Positions 1 to 8,987 of a DNA stretch of 64,000 nt are shown here, in pieces. The DNA is from CBDUEF01 sp018063485 (lineage in GTDB: Bacteria; Pseudomonadota; Alphaproteobacteria; Rhodobacterales; Rhodobacteraceae). The notes beneath the pieces are model-generated. The model searched no databases. It saw only the letters and a list, made by a program, of their open reading frames with translations, and had not been told where the DNA came from. A program made the position numbers and the translations under genes. Where the stretch lies: contig JBAOID010000031.1 in the NCBI GenBank assembly GCA_037045435.1, forward strand, positions 487,786-551,785, written 5' to 3'. Positions within the stretch are counted from its first letter, which is position 1. Each line of letters starts with the position of its first letter.

Positions 1-1
1 T

Positions 2-1225
2 GCCGTAGGGGTCAACGTCGTGCGGGTGCGGTTCTGGGCCTTTGTGCTCGGCGCGCTGCTTTGCGGCGCTTCGGGCGCGTTGCTGGCGCATTTCCTTGGC
101 GCATTCTCGCCAAAGGATTTCTACTTCAACCTCACCTTCCTGCTGCTGTCGATGCTGATCCTTGGCGGGATCACCACGGTATCAGGCGCAGTTGGCGGCA
201 CCGCGATGATCGTATTGCTGGTCGACGCCTTGCGCCGGATCGAGGCCGGGGGTGATTTTGGAATTGTCACGCTGCCACCGGTGTTTGGTCTGACCGATAT
301 CGGGATCGGCCTGGTGATCCTGACCGTCATGTACCGGTTGCGCGAAGGGCTTTTCGGTGTGCGCGAGTTGGACGAACGGTTGGGGCTTGATGATACACTC
401 ACCGTCGCACCCGCCTATACCCCAGCCCCGACAGGATCGGCCGAAAACCTGACTGTAGAGAATGTGAGCAAGAACTTTGCTGGGCTGACGGCGCTGGAAA
501 ACGCCAACTTCGCGATCGAACCTGGGCTGGTGACGGGGCTGATCGGCCCGAATGGTGCGGGGAAATCGACGCTGATCAATGCGATCTGCGGCATCATCCC
601 GCCGTCATCGGGCCGGGTGATGATCGGCAAGCAAGATGTTGCAGACCTGGCCGTCCATGATGTTTCACGCGCCGGATTGGGCCGCACCTTTCAGAACATC
701 CGCCTGTTCAAGAACCTGACCGTGCTGGAGAACGTCCGTGTTGCGGCAAATTCCGTGGCAGGCATGGGCGATGATCCGGTGGCGGCCGCCCGTGCAGCAC
801 TGGCCGTGGTCGGCTTGACCGATCTGGCCCCGCGCATCGCCTCGACCCTGCCCTACGGCGCGCAGCGACGGTTGGAAGTTGCCCGCGCGCTGGCGCTGCG
901 CCCCCGCTTTTTGCTTCTGGACGAGCCTGCGGCGGGTATGAACCCAACCGAGACGGATTCACTTATGGAAGTGCTGCGTCGCATCCGTGTCGATCACCAG
1001 CTTGGCCTTCTGGTGGTCGAGCATGATCTCAAATTGATCATGCGCCTGTGCGACCGCATTGTCGTCTTGAACAAGGGCCAGCAGATCGCCATCGGCACGC
1101 CCGAGGATATCCGCGCCAACCCTGCCGTGATCGAGGCCTATATCGGCCGCAAGCGCGCCGCACAGGCGCTGGCCCAAAAGCCGGGCGAACAATCGCCCAT
1201 CGGGCAGACCCTGCCCACAACCTGA
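2..1225 (+). CDS. ABC importer LivM-LivG fusion (branched-chain amino acid type), 5' end outside window
   Basis: One polypeptide joins the C-terminal part of a LivM-type membrane permease to a LivG-type ATPase. The frame is open to the left edge, so the true start lies outside the window. Roughly the first 105 visible codons are hydrophobic helices. A Pro/Ala/Thr-rich linker follows, then the ATPase with Walker A GPNGAGKST near 544-570, a LivG-like signature region PYGAQRRLEVARAL near 853-895, and Walker B LLLDEPAAG near 911-937. It should drive inner-membrane import of amino acids or related compounds with the binding protein, second ATPase and second permease encoded next on the same strand. 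The fused arrangement is less usual than separate livM and livG genes. Substrate cannot be read from the sequence. Confidence 0.9.
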   Translation, partial: AVGVNVVRVRFWAFVLGALLCGASGALLAHFLGAFSPKDFYFNLTFLLLSMLILGGITTVSGAVGGTAMIVLLVDALRRIEAGGDFGIVTLPPVFGLTDIGIGLVILTVMYRLREGLFGVRELDERLGLDDTLTVAPAYTPAPTGSAENLTVENVSKNFAGLTALENANFAIEPGLVTGLIGPNGAGKSTLINAICGIIPPSSGRVMIGKQDVADLAVHDVSRAGLGRTFQNIRLFKNLTVLENVRVAANSVAGMGDDPVAAARAALAVVGLTDLAPRIASTLPYGAQRRLEVARALALRPRFLLLDEPAAGMNPTETDSLMEVLRRIRVDHQLGLLVVEHDLKLIMRLCDRIVVLNKGQQIAIGTPEDIRANPAVIEAYIGRKRAAQALAQKPGEQSPIGQTLPTT

Positions 1226-1249
1226 CCGCAACCAACCGGGAGAAGAAAC

Positions 1250-2401
1250 ATGACGCTCAGAAAGACCCTGACCCTCACCGTCCTCGCATTCGGGCTTGCC
1301 GCCCCTGCGCTGGCCGAGGACTTGATCATCGGCCTCGACACCGCACAAACCGGCAGTTTTGCCCCCTATGATCAACCATCCCTTGCAGGTTTTCAGATGC
1401 GGGTGGATGAAATCAACGCCGCTGGTGGCATCGCGGGCAAATTCCCAATCAAGCTGATCGCCAAAGACACCCGTTCGGACGCGGCGCAAACCGCCTTGGT
1501 GGCGCAGGAATTGGTGGATGCCGGGGTGCAGATCGTGATCACTCCCTGCGATGCCGATCCTTCCATCGCAGCGGGAATGATCACTCAAGCGGCGGGTATC
1601 CCTGCGTTTTCCTTCTGCGCCACAACGCCAACGCTGCCGCTGGCCGTCGGGGATTACATGTTTGGCAACTATCCCGCCGATAACGTGCAAGCCGCGATGC
1701 TGGCAGGTTTTGCCACCGAACAGGGCTACAAATCCGCCTATATCCTGACCTCACCCGACTCTGCCTATACGCTGAAACTGCCGCAATATTTCGGTCAGGC
1801 CTTCACCGCCAAAGGCGGCACCTTGCTGGGCGAAGGCAGTTTTGCGATGGGACAACAGGATTTCAGCGCCGAAGTCACCAAGATTGCAGCGATGGACCCA
1901 AAGCCCGATGTCATCATGACAGCGGCCTATGAACCCGACTTCCCCGCCTTCATCCGGCAATTGCGCGGCGCGGGCGTCACGACGCCGGTTCTTGGATCTG
2001 ACGGCATTGACAGCCCCACCACCTTTGCGATGGGCGATCTGGTGGAAGGCGTGGTGTTTTCAACCGCTGGCTTTGCCACCGAAGGCAGCCCCCTTGCCGC
2101 TTTCAACGCCAAGTATAAGGCAAAAACCGGCGAAGAACCGAACACTGTCTATATCGCCAATGGCTACGATCTGGGCACCGTGATCGAAGCCGCCGTCACC
2201 AAGGCCGACAGCCTTGATCCCAAGGCCATCCGCGACGCCATTGCCAGCCTTGAAAATGTTCAGGGCGTGACCGGACCGATCACCTATGCGGGCACCATGG
2301 GGATGCCGTTGCGCTCGGTTTCGCTGGTGCGCATCAGCGGGGGCAACCGCGAGCTGGTGGCGCAGGGCGCCCCTGCTGCGGCCGATGTTCCCGCTCCCTG
2401 A
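1250..2401 (+). CDS. Periplasmic substrate-binding protein of the Liv-type ABC importer
   Basis: A 383-residue type-I periplasmic binding protein of the LivK/urea/amide group. The N-terminus is a clear signal peptide ending in APALA near residue 22, followed by DLIIGLDTAQTG, the usual first beta strand of the mature fold. GGIAGKFPIKL near residue 60 and the ligand-binding positions typical of Peripla_BP_6 follow. A purine-rich GGGAGAAG lies just ahead of the ATG. It sits 24 bases behind the LivM-LivG fusion and is followed by a GC-rich hairpin before the second ATPase gene. Ligand unknown. A neighbouring deiminase-like and amidohydrolase gene pair suggests an amino acid derivative rather than plain leucine, but that is inference. 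Confidence 0.9.
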   Translation: MTLRKTLTLTVLAFGLAAPALAEDLIIGLDTAQTGSFAPYDQPSLAGFQMRVDEINAAGGIAGKFPIKLIAKDTRSDAAQTALVAQELVDAGVQIVITPCDADPSIAAGMITQAAGIPAFSFCATTPTLPLAVGDYMFGNYPADNVQAAMLAGFATEQGYKSAYILTSPDSAYTLKLPQYFGQAFTAKGGTLLGEGSFAMGQQDFSAEVTKIAAMDPKPDVIMTAAYEPDFPAFIRQLRGAGVTTPVLGSDGIDSPTTFAMGDLVEGVVFSTAGFATEGSPLAAFNAKYKAKTGEEPNTVYIANGYDLGTVIEAAVTKADSLDPKAIRDAIASLENVQGVTGPITYAGTMGMPLRSVSLVRISGGNRELVAQGAPAAADVPAP

Positions 2402-2412
2402 TCCAACCGCTT

Positions 2413-2440
2413 TCCGGCCCCCACCAATCCGGGGGCCGGA
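2413..2440 (+). promoter_or_regulatory. Intercistronic GC-rich hairpin behind the binding-protein gene
   Basis: TCCGGCCCCC (2413-2422) and GGGGGCCGGA (2431-2440) form a perfect 10-base-pair stem with an 8-base loop. No T-run follows, so it is better read as an mRNA-stabilising or partial-termination element. Such elements are common behind binding-protein genes, whose product is needed in excess over the membrane subunits. Confidence 0.6.
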
Positions 2441-2466
2441 CACCGCATATCCGCGAAGGACCAACC

Positions 2467-3189
2467 ATGACCAGCCTCGCCCCCCTTCTTGACGTATCAA
2501 ACCTTACCGTCAGCTACGGTGCGGTTGATGCCGTGCGTGGGATCGACCTGACAGTTGCAAAGGGTGAGATCGTCACGCTGCTGGGCGCGAATGGGGCTGG
2601 CAAAAGTTCAACTCTCAACGCATTGGTGGGCATGGCCCCTCGCAAGGCGCAACGTCTGCGCTTTCGTGGTCAGAACATCGCGACCCTGCCAACCGAGATG
2701 ATCGTGCGCCAGGGCATGACGCTGGTTCCCGAAGGCCGCCGCATTTTCCCCACCTTGACCGTTGCCGAGCATTTGCTCCTGGGCGGTGCCAAACACGCTG
2801 CACGCGGATCACTGTCCGAGACCGAAGCCGATATGCTGACCCTGTTCCCGATCCTCGGAGAGCGGCTGCACCAGAAGGCCGGATCGCTTTCGGGGGGCGA
2901 ACAGCAGATGCTGGCGATTGCCCGCGCGCTGATGTCCTCGCCCGATCTGCTGTTGCTGGATGAACCCTCGCTGGGGCTGGCACCGCAGGTGGTTGACCGT
3001 ATCTTCACCCTGATTTCCGATCTGCGTGCGCGCGGGCTGACCATTCTGCTGGTCGAACAGAATGTGGCGCTGGCGCTGGAAATCGCCGACCGCGGCTATG
3101 TAATGGTAAATGGTCGCATCGAGATCACGGGATCGGCTGGCGATCTTATCGCCTCACCCGAAATCCGCGACGCCTATCTGGGAGCCTGA
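2467..3189 (+). CDS. ABC importer ATP-binding protein, LivF type
   Basis: The second ATPase of the importer, 240 residues, the usual LivF length. Motifs in order: Walker A GANGAGKSS near residue 39, the LivF-type Q-loop region, signature LSGGEQQML near residue 141, Walker B LLLDEPSLGLAP near residue 161, and the switch histidine replaced by glutamine in VEQNVALAL, which is normal for LivF. ATP binding and hydrolysis would power the permeases from the cytoplasmic face. It starts at ATG behind a GAAGGA-like ribosome site and ends one base before the GTG of the permease gene. Confidence 0.92.
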   Translation: MTSLAPLLDVSNLTVSYGAVDAVRGIDLTVAKGEIVTLLGANGAGKSSTLNALVGMAPRKAQRLRFRGQNIATLPTEMIVRQGMTLVPEGRRIFPTLTVAEHLLLGGAKHAARGSLSETEADMLTLFPILGERLHQKAGSLSGGEQQMLAIARALMSSPDLLLLDEPSLGLAPQVVDRIFTLISDLRARGLTILLVEQNVALALEIADRGYVMVNGRIEITGSAGDLIASPEIRDAYLGA

Positions 3190-3190
3190 A

Positions 3191-4078
3191 GTGGACCTTT
3201 TCCTGCAGCAAATCCTGAACGCACTCAGCCTTGGCGGCACCTATGCGCTGTTGGCTCTGGGCCTTGCAGTGGTGTTTTCGATCATCGGGCTGATCAATTT
3301 TGCCCATGGCGAATTGATGACGGTGGCGGGCTATGTCATGGCATTCTCGCTGGCGGCCACTGTGCCCTTTCCCTTTGCCATCGCACTGGCAGTCGCGGCC
3401 CCGGTGGTGCTGGCCATGGCAATGGAGCGGATCGCCTTTCGGCCGGTGCGCGGGGCCAGCGGCACCACGCTGCTGCTGACCAGCTTTGCGGTCAGCGCCA
3501 TCCTGCGCGTGCTGTTTCAGAACTTCATCTCGGCGCGCCCGGTGCCGGTGCCGATGCCCGCTGCCCTGTCGGGGGTGATCAGGATCGGATCGCTGCATCT
3601 GGGGATCATCCAGTCAATCTCGATTGCCACTACCGCGCTGATGCTGCTCGGCTTGACGCTGTTTTTGAACCGCACCGTTGCCGGACGTGCGATGCGTGCC
3701 GCCTCCGAGGATTTCGCCATCGTCCGCCTGATGGGCCTGCGCGCCAATGGCGTAGTCGCCACCGCTTTCGCCATCTCGGGTCTGCTGGCCGGTGTGGCCG
3801 GGTTGCTTTGGGTGGCGCAGCGCGGCTCGGTCGATCCGCTGATGGGCTTTTTGCCGGTGCTCAAGGCCTTCATCGCGGCGATCATCGGCGGCCTTGGCAG
3901 TCTGACCGGCGCGGTGGCTGGCGGGTTCTTGCTGGGCTTCATCGAGGTGATGCTTCAAGCATGGCTGCCCGATACCTTGCTGCCCTATCGCGATGCCTTT
4001 TCGATCATGCTGGTGATCGGTGTGCTGCTATTTCGCCCGCAAGGCCTGTTGGCGCGCAAGACTGTGCTGAAACTATGA
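3191..4078 (+). CDS. ABC importer permease, LivH type (GTG start)
   Basis: A 295-residue inner-membrane permease of the LivH family with about eight hydrophobic segments. It begins MDLFLQQILNALSLGGTYAL, the standard LivH N-terminus, which fixes the start at the GTG at 3191, one base after the LivF stop; a longer upstream frame exists but lies inside livF. The EAA-like loop falls near FAISGLLAGVAGLLW, and the protein ends with LFRPQGLLARK, as LivH proteins do. With the fused LivM-LivG it completes the transporter. The operon order here is LivM-LivG, binding protein, LivF, LivH. A 135-base convergent gap without a clear terminator follows. Confidence 0.92.
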   Translation: MDLFLQQILNALSLGGTYALLALGLAVVFSIIGLINFAHGELMTVAGYVMAFSLAATVPFPFAIALAVAAPVVLAMAMERIAFRPVRGASGTTLLLTSFAVSAILRVLFQNFISARPVPVPMPAALSGVIRIGSLHLGIIQSISIATTALMLLGLTLFLNRTVAGRAMRAASEDFAIVRLMGLRANGVVATAFAISGLLAGVAGLLWVAQRGSVDPLMGFLPVLKAFIAAIIGGLGSLTGAVAGGFLLGFIEVMLQAWLPDTLLPYRDAFSIMLVIGVLLFRPQGLLARKTVLKL

Positions 4079-4213
4079 CACAACGCACCTCAAGGGCCAG
4101 ACGCGCCGACCTGCGGCCAGAGCGCGGTGCCGGGCGAATGGTGCAAGCAAACCAGCCGCATCCGTAACCACCGCGCCAGCAGACAGCGCGGCGGTCAATT
4201 TCTCAATCAGCGC

Positions 4214-5140
4214 TCACGCGGCCTCGCGCCGCAACGCCTGCGCCATGCAGTGAATGCCGCCGCCGGTTTTCGAGATTTCCTGCATATCCACCGCCGCCAC
4301 CTCAAACCCGCGCGCGCGCAACTGATCAATCAAGGATCTGGATGAGGTTGGTGCGATCACGCGGTCGCGGCCCAAGGACATGAAATTGCAGCCCAAAGCC
4401 ATGGTGTCGCGGAACGGAACGTCGATGATCTCATGCCCCTTGGCGCGCAACCAGTCGACAATGCCCGGCTCGGTGCAATCAAGGCACACGGCGGTCAGCT
4501 TTTCGGCAATCGGCACCACCATCAGATCAATATGCACATAATATTCGTCAATAAAGGCCAGCCGCACCTCCCAGCCCTCGGCTTCAAACCAGCCTTGCAC
4601 CTGCCGCGCGCCCTCTTCCTGGGTGCGCGCGCCGCCGCAGCCGATCAAGACGCAGCCGTCTTCGATCACGTTGAAATCGCCACCCTCAAAGGTGCCCGCT
4701 GTCACCATGTCATAAATCGGGATGCCCAACTGTTCATAGCTGCGGATCGCCGCGTAATTCTCGCCGCGTCGCCACCACTGCGCCATTGCGGTGATGATGG
4801 CCCCGTAAGGCGTCATCACCGAGGAATCACGGGCATAAACCTGCATCGGCAGCTCGCTTTGCGGGGTGTGCATATGCACTTTGACGCCGAAATGCTGATA
4901 GGCCGAGACCAGTTCGGCGTGCTGCGCCTGCGCCACCTGAATGTTGCAGGGTGCCTCGCGCAGGTGTTTGCGCGACAGGCTTGATGTCGACAGATGCCGC
5001 AGATGCGCCGGCGATCCCAGCAGCACATCCACCAAGGGATCGGTCTCATTGGCAAAGCCCCAGCCCTTCAATCGCGGGGTGTTGCCGCCCGGTGAACGGC
5101 GTTGCAGGCTGAACGCATTCGCTTTGGTCAGATCAATCAT
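4214..5140 (-). CDS. Arginine deiminase / dimethylarginine dimethylaminohydrolase-like hydrolase
   Basis: A 308-residue protein of the guanidino-group modifying superfamily (PF02274/PF19420 type). Visible catalytic elements are YARDSSV near residues 102-108, FEGGDF near 151-156, YVHIDL around His203, and the C-terminal GGGIHCM with the nucleophile Cys298. This set matches enzymes that attack the guanidinium carbon of arginine, methylarginine or agmatine and release an amine or ammonia. It is too short for agmatine deiminase (about 370 residues) and lacks the extra domain of classical ArcA. The next gene, an M20 amidohydrolase, lies 12 bases upstream and ends where this one starts, so they form one transcription unit. 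The actual substrate is not determined. Confidence 0.8.
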   Translation of the reverse strand: MIDLTKANAFSLQRRSPGGNTPRLKGWGFANETDPLVDVLLGSPAHLRHLSTSSLSRKHLREAPCNIQVAQAQHAELVSAYQHFGVKVHMHTPQSELPMQVYARDSSVMTPYGAIITAMAQWWRRGENYAAIRSYEQLGIPIYDMVTAGTFEGGDFNVIEDGCVLIGCGGARTQEEGARQVQGWFEAEGWEVRLAFIDEYYVHIDLMVVPIAEKLTAVCLDCTEPGIVDWLRAKGHEIIDVPFRDTMALGCNFMSLGRDRVIAPTSSRSLIDQLRARGFEVAAVDMQEISKTGGGIHCMAQALRREAA

Positions 5141-5152
5141 CGGTTATTCCTT

Positions 5153-6722
5153 TCAGGCGCCGGGCATGGTGGAAGGTATCCACCAATCGCGCCCGCGCGC
5201 AGTGGTTACATATTCAGGCCAACGAAAATGGATCGGGGGCGCATAGTCGCACAAAGGCGGGCACCAATGCGTGCCACCCACCCCGCCGCCAGTGCGTTCG
5301 TTGAATTCGGCCATGGCCGCATCACGGGCGGATTTATCCTCCAACAGGCGCAAGGCCGACAATGCCAGAACCTTGGCAGCCGTCCGCACCATTGGATCAA
5401 TCGTCGCCGGTATGCCGCCCAAGGCGTTCATAACCCAGGCCGGATAAGCCCCCCCAGCGGATTTCAATGCCGGGCGCGCGATGTAGAAACGCGCCGTCGG
5501 CGTGTGCCAGGTCATATCGGTGTAATCATCCGAGGTCGAATTAAGCTGCGACGGCGGCAGATCGTGGCGCAAAATCGCCTCGGCCTCGATCGGCGCAATC
5601 AAGCGACTGCACTCCTCCAGAAACGGCTCGGCCATCGGCTCCATCCCCAGATTGCGCTGAATTTCCTGCGCAACACCAACCGCCTCGGCCCCCCAAACCG
5701 GCGCGCCAACCGCTTGCAACGCCTGCCAAACCGTTCCGGCAATGGCGTGATTGGCCAGACCGTGGCGCGATTTGCACACCCAATGGCGCTCATACCGGCA
5801 GCCCGTCAAAGCCGCCGCTGCCGCCGCATTCCGGTCCAGCACCGCCGTGATCTGCTCGGCCATCGCCAGTGTCGGCACCCGCATCATATATTGAATCTCG
5901 GCCAGACCCGCTGGCAGATTATCCGCCGTCGCCTGCCCCGCCGTCAGAATCGCCTCGGAAATCGACCAGCCGCCCTGATGCGGCAGCATCGCCTCGCGCA
6001 GCAGCTTTGAGGTTTGATACATCAGCACCAACGCATCATTGGCCCCCGGCGCGCGCACCGCCGAATGGGATTGCGGGATCGGCGCGCCGTCCGCTGCCCC
6101 CCAGCCTTCAGGCGCATCGCAGATAAAGCGGTAGATCATCGAATACCCCGCCCCACAGTGCGTATCCCAGCGCACCGTGTTGCACATCGGCAGCATGTAG
6201 AACGGATGGAATGACAGCATCGCCGCCAGCCCATCATAATAGCCCTTGGCCGCGTGAATGGGCTTTGATCCGCGCACCTTTTCCGCAGGCTCGCCCATGA
6301 ACCGCAAGCCGCCGCGGATACCATGCTTCTCCATCGCCGCTTTCGTCGCAAGCAGCCCGCCCAGCCCCGACATGCCAAGTCCCGAATGCGGATCGGTATG
6401 CCCGCCCGCCTGAAATCCCAAGCCCTCACGCGGTTCGCGTCGGGTTGACGCCGCCTGACAATTGCCCGGCACCGCATCATATTCGGCGTAAAGCCCGATG
6501 ATCGGCATCTCGCCCGACCCCACCTCATTGCGCCATTCGGCGCAAAAGGCGGTCGGCATCCCGCCAGAGCCTTCCTCAACGCGTAAACCCTTCGCCGCGC
6601 AGGGTTTTCACATACCAGGCGACAGATTGATACTCGCGCCACGCCGTCTCGGCATAACCGAATATGCGTGCGCAGCCTTCGGACAGGAACGCCGCGCGCT
6701 CATCCACATGAGCAACAGCCAT
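5153..6722 (-). CDS. M20 family metallo-amidohydrolase, AbgB-like (one frameshift)
   Basis: About 522 residues once one extra base near 6584 is removed. Relatives hydrolyse amide bonds of N-acylated amino acids such as p-aminobenzoyl-glutamate. Downstream of the break the frame reads GMPTAFCAEW, IIGLYAEYDAVPG and HTDPHSGLG, all typical of the AbgB branch; the metal-binding motif and dimerisation domain follow. Upstream, the N-terminal piece reads IFGYAETAWREYQS and ends in a stop unless the base is removed. The ATG at 6722 has no good ribosome site. An ATG at 6747 has GGAG at ideal spacing and would be in frame if one further C near 6724 were also extra, giving about 530 residues. Divergent from a LysR gene and co-directional with the deiminase-like gene. 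Confidence 0.78.
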
Positions 6723-6811
6723 GGGACTGGGCGGCACTGAGCTTCATGGCACTCTCCATTTTTCAGGCAGTAAGCGACAGGGCATCGCGCAAAAAAAGTG
6801 AAACCTTTTCT

Positions 6812-6827
6812 TGATGTATGTGAATCA
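6812..6827. promoter_or_regulatory. Candidate LysR-type operator
   Basis: TGATGTATGTGAATCA is an inverted repeat, TGAT-N8-ATCA, inside the 140-base divergent region between the M20 gene and the LysR gene. LysR regulators typically bind T-N11-A dyads in this position. A wider GTGAAA (6798-6803) / TTTCAC (6829-6834) pair overlaps it but has a different centre. Assignment to the adjacent regulator is inference. Confidence 0.4.
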
Positions 6828-6888
6828 TTTTCACCAAATGACAAAATTCCCCCCTATGCTTGCCCCCATGGATCAAGAGTAGCAGACA

Positions 6889-7846
6889 ATGCGGATACCC
6901 TCAACTCAAGCCATGCGCGCGCTGGAAAGTTTCGCACGCCTTGGCTCGGTCTGGCAGGCGGCCGAGGAAATCAACCTGACCCGCAGCGCCATCAGCCACC
7001 AGTTGCGCCAATTGGAGCGCGATCTGGGTTTTACCCTGTTCAACCGCATTGGCACCCGTGTCGAACTCACCCCGCAGGGTCTGGCTTATGCTGTCCGAAA
7101 TTCGCCGCGCCCTCTCGGCCATCTCCGACGCCGCCGCGCGCAATTGCGGGCGCGGCGTCAGCGGCACGCTTACCGTCAGTTGCACCCCCGGTTTTGCCTC
7201 ATCCTGGCTGTGCCCAAAGGTCGGGCGCTTCCGCGAGGCCTGCCCCGATGTCGAATTTGCGCATCGTCACCCCGCGCCGGCTTGAAGATGTATCCACCCC
7301 CGAAGTTGATCTTTTCATCAGCTTTTCCGGCCGGAAACCATCCCGGCATGCAGGTGGAACTGCTGCAAGAGGTCGAATTCACCCCGCTGTGCAGCCCGGC
7401 CTTGATGAACCGGCTGAGCCTGTCAAAACCAGCGGATGCCTTGCGCGCGGGCCTGATGCATCTGTCTGATCACGACGATTGGCTGGCATGGTTCCGGCTT
7501 GCCGGGCTGGACGAGAGCCGCGCCCGCACTGGCCTGGTGTTCAGCGACATGAACCTGGTCTATTCCGCCTGCCTTGCCTCGCAAGGCATCGCGATGGGCG
7601 ATGAGTTCATCTGTTACGAGGCGATGAGCATCGGGACAGCTGGTGCGGCCCTTCGATGTTGCGATCCGCTCACCACGATCTTATTTTCTGGTCGATCCCG
7701 CGGCGAGCCGTGCACTCAAGCCGGTGGTCGCGGCCTTTCGCGACTGGCTGATCGGAGGAGCTTCCCCGATATCTGCGGTAAAGTATCCGTATCGACAAAT
7801 TAGATTTGTCAGCCGGCTTGAAAACATTTCAGTTGCTTGCCGTTGA
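6889..7846 (+). pseudogene. LysR family transcriptional regulator, GcvA-like (four frameshifts)
   Basis: The N-terminal helix-turn-helix is intact: ALESFARLGSVWQAAEE, LTRSAISHQLRQLE and FNRIGTRVELTPQG. After residue 65 the frame changes near 7084, 7257, 7325 and 7630. In every case deleting one base restores a continuous GcvA-type effector domain: MLSEIRRALSAI, then GTLTVSC with PDVEF, RIVTPRRLEDV with EVDLFISF, PAGNHPGMQVELLQEVE, and a tail with GQLVRPFDVAI. The repaired length is about 317 residues, a normal full-length regulator. As printed it cannot be translated. The consistent one-base excess points to sequence error rather than decay. It probably controls the divergent M20/deiminase-like operon and perhaps the importer downstream. 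Confidence 0.75.
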
Positions 7847-7886
7847 ATCCCGCACTCCTATGCTTTAGTCTTGACGGAGATGTCCA

Positions 7887-8942
7887 ATGCCCCAGACGAC
7901 CAAGGCCGCAGAAATCACCGCGCAAGGTATCTGCAAAACCTACGGCAGCTTCAGTGCATCTGCAAAGACGTCAGCCTGACGGTCGGGCGCGGAGAGTTTC
8001 TGACCCTGCTGGGCCCGAGCGGATCGGGCAAGACCACTTTTCTGATGATTCTTGGCCGGGTTTGAGGCCGCCAGTGCCGGGCGGCTGATGCTCGAACGGG
8101 CGCAGATGTCACCCATTCCCCCGCCGAGGCACGGGCGTTTGGCATGGTTTTTCAAGGCTACGCGCTGTTCCCGCATATGACGGTGAAGACAGAACATCGC
8201 CTTCCCGCTCAAGGTGCAGCGCCGCAGCGGCACCGAGATCAAGCGCCGCACCGATGAGATGATCGAGATGGTCGGCCTTGCCGGTCATGGCCACAAGCGC
8301 CCCTCGGGCCTGTCGGGCGGCCAGCAACAGCGCGTTGCTCTGGCCCGCGCCCTGGCCTATGAGCCGCACCGCACTTTTGCTCGATGAGCCATTCTCGGCG
8401 CTCGACAAGAACTTGCGCGGCCAGATGCAGGACGAGGTGCGCCGCCTGCACCGCGAGATCGGCACCACCTTCATCTTCGTGACCCACGATCAATCCGAAG
8501 CGCTTGCGCTGTCCAGCCGTGTGGCGATTTTCGATCATGGCAAGCTGCAACAGATCGCCGCCCCGCGCGTGGTCTATGAGCGCCCTGCCAGCCGGTTTGT
8601 TGCGGAGTTTCTGGGCGATATCAACATATTGCCGTTGACGAACGGGCAATTCGAGGGCGTCGCGGTCCGCGCGGGCACCGATGCAGGCCCAACCAGCGGC
8701 ATTCTTGGGGTGCGCCCAGAATACATGAAACTGCACCACGACCAAACCCGAAACCGGCAACGCCATTGTCGCCCGGCTGGAGGATCTGACCTATCTCGGC
8801 TCGGAAACCCGGCTGCTGCTGCGCACCACAGGGCGGCGCGCCGCTGATCTTGCAAATGCCGACCTCGACACTGCCGGAGGGGCTGGCCGCTGGCAGCGAA
8901 GTTTGGGCCGGATGGCCCATCGAACGGGGCTTGTATCTGTAA
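7887..8942 (+). pseudogene. Polyamine-type ABC importer ATP-binding protein, PotA-like (about nine frameshifts)
   Basis: Removing single extra bases near 7959, 7963, 8054, 8095, 8099, 8190, 8370, 8740 and 8832 gives one frame of exactly 349 codons, a standard PotA length. Pieces in order: ITAQGICKTYGSFSAL; KDVSLTVGRGEF with Walker A GPSGSGKTT; LAGFEAASAGR; the Q-loop stretch FGMVFQGYALFPHMTV; the signature LSGGQQQRVALARAL; Walker B LLLDEPFSALD; the switch VTHDQSEALALS; then the TOBE domain with ILGVRPEYMKL, ARLEDLTYLGSETRLLLR and a terminal AGWPIERGLYL. The next three genes supply binding protein and two permeases. This is the most error-dense gene in the window. Confidence 0.78.
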
Positions 8943-8987
8943 AGATTTGCGTTCGGAAAAACAGGACACAACAAGGGAGAGACGACA

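Noticed and set aside
4170..4190. Terminator between the LivH-type permease and the deiminase-like gene
   Set aside because: CCGCGC...GCGCGG can pair over a 9-base loop, but there is no T-run on either strand and the stem is only 6 base pairs.
6889..8942. LysR and PotA-like genes as genuine decaying pseudogenes
   Set aside because: All breaks are single inserted bases, no stops or deletions occur otherwise, conserved motifs are untouched, and partner genes are intact. Sequence error explains them better, although I keep the pseudogene type because the printed sequence cannot be translated.
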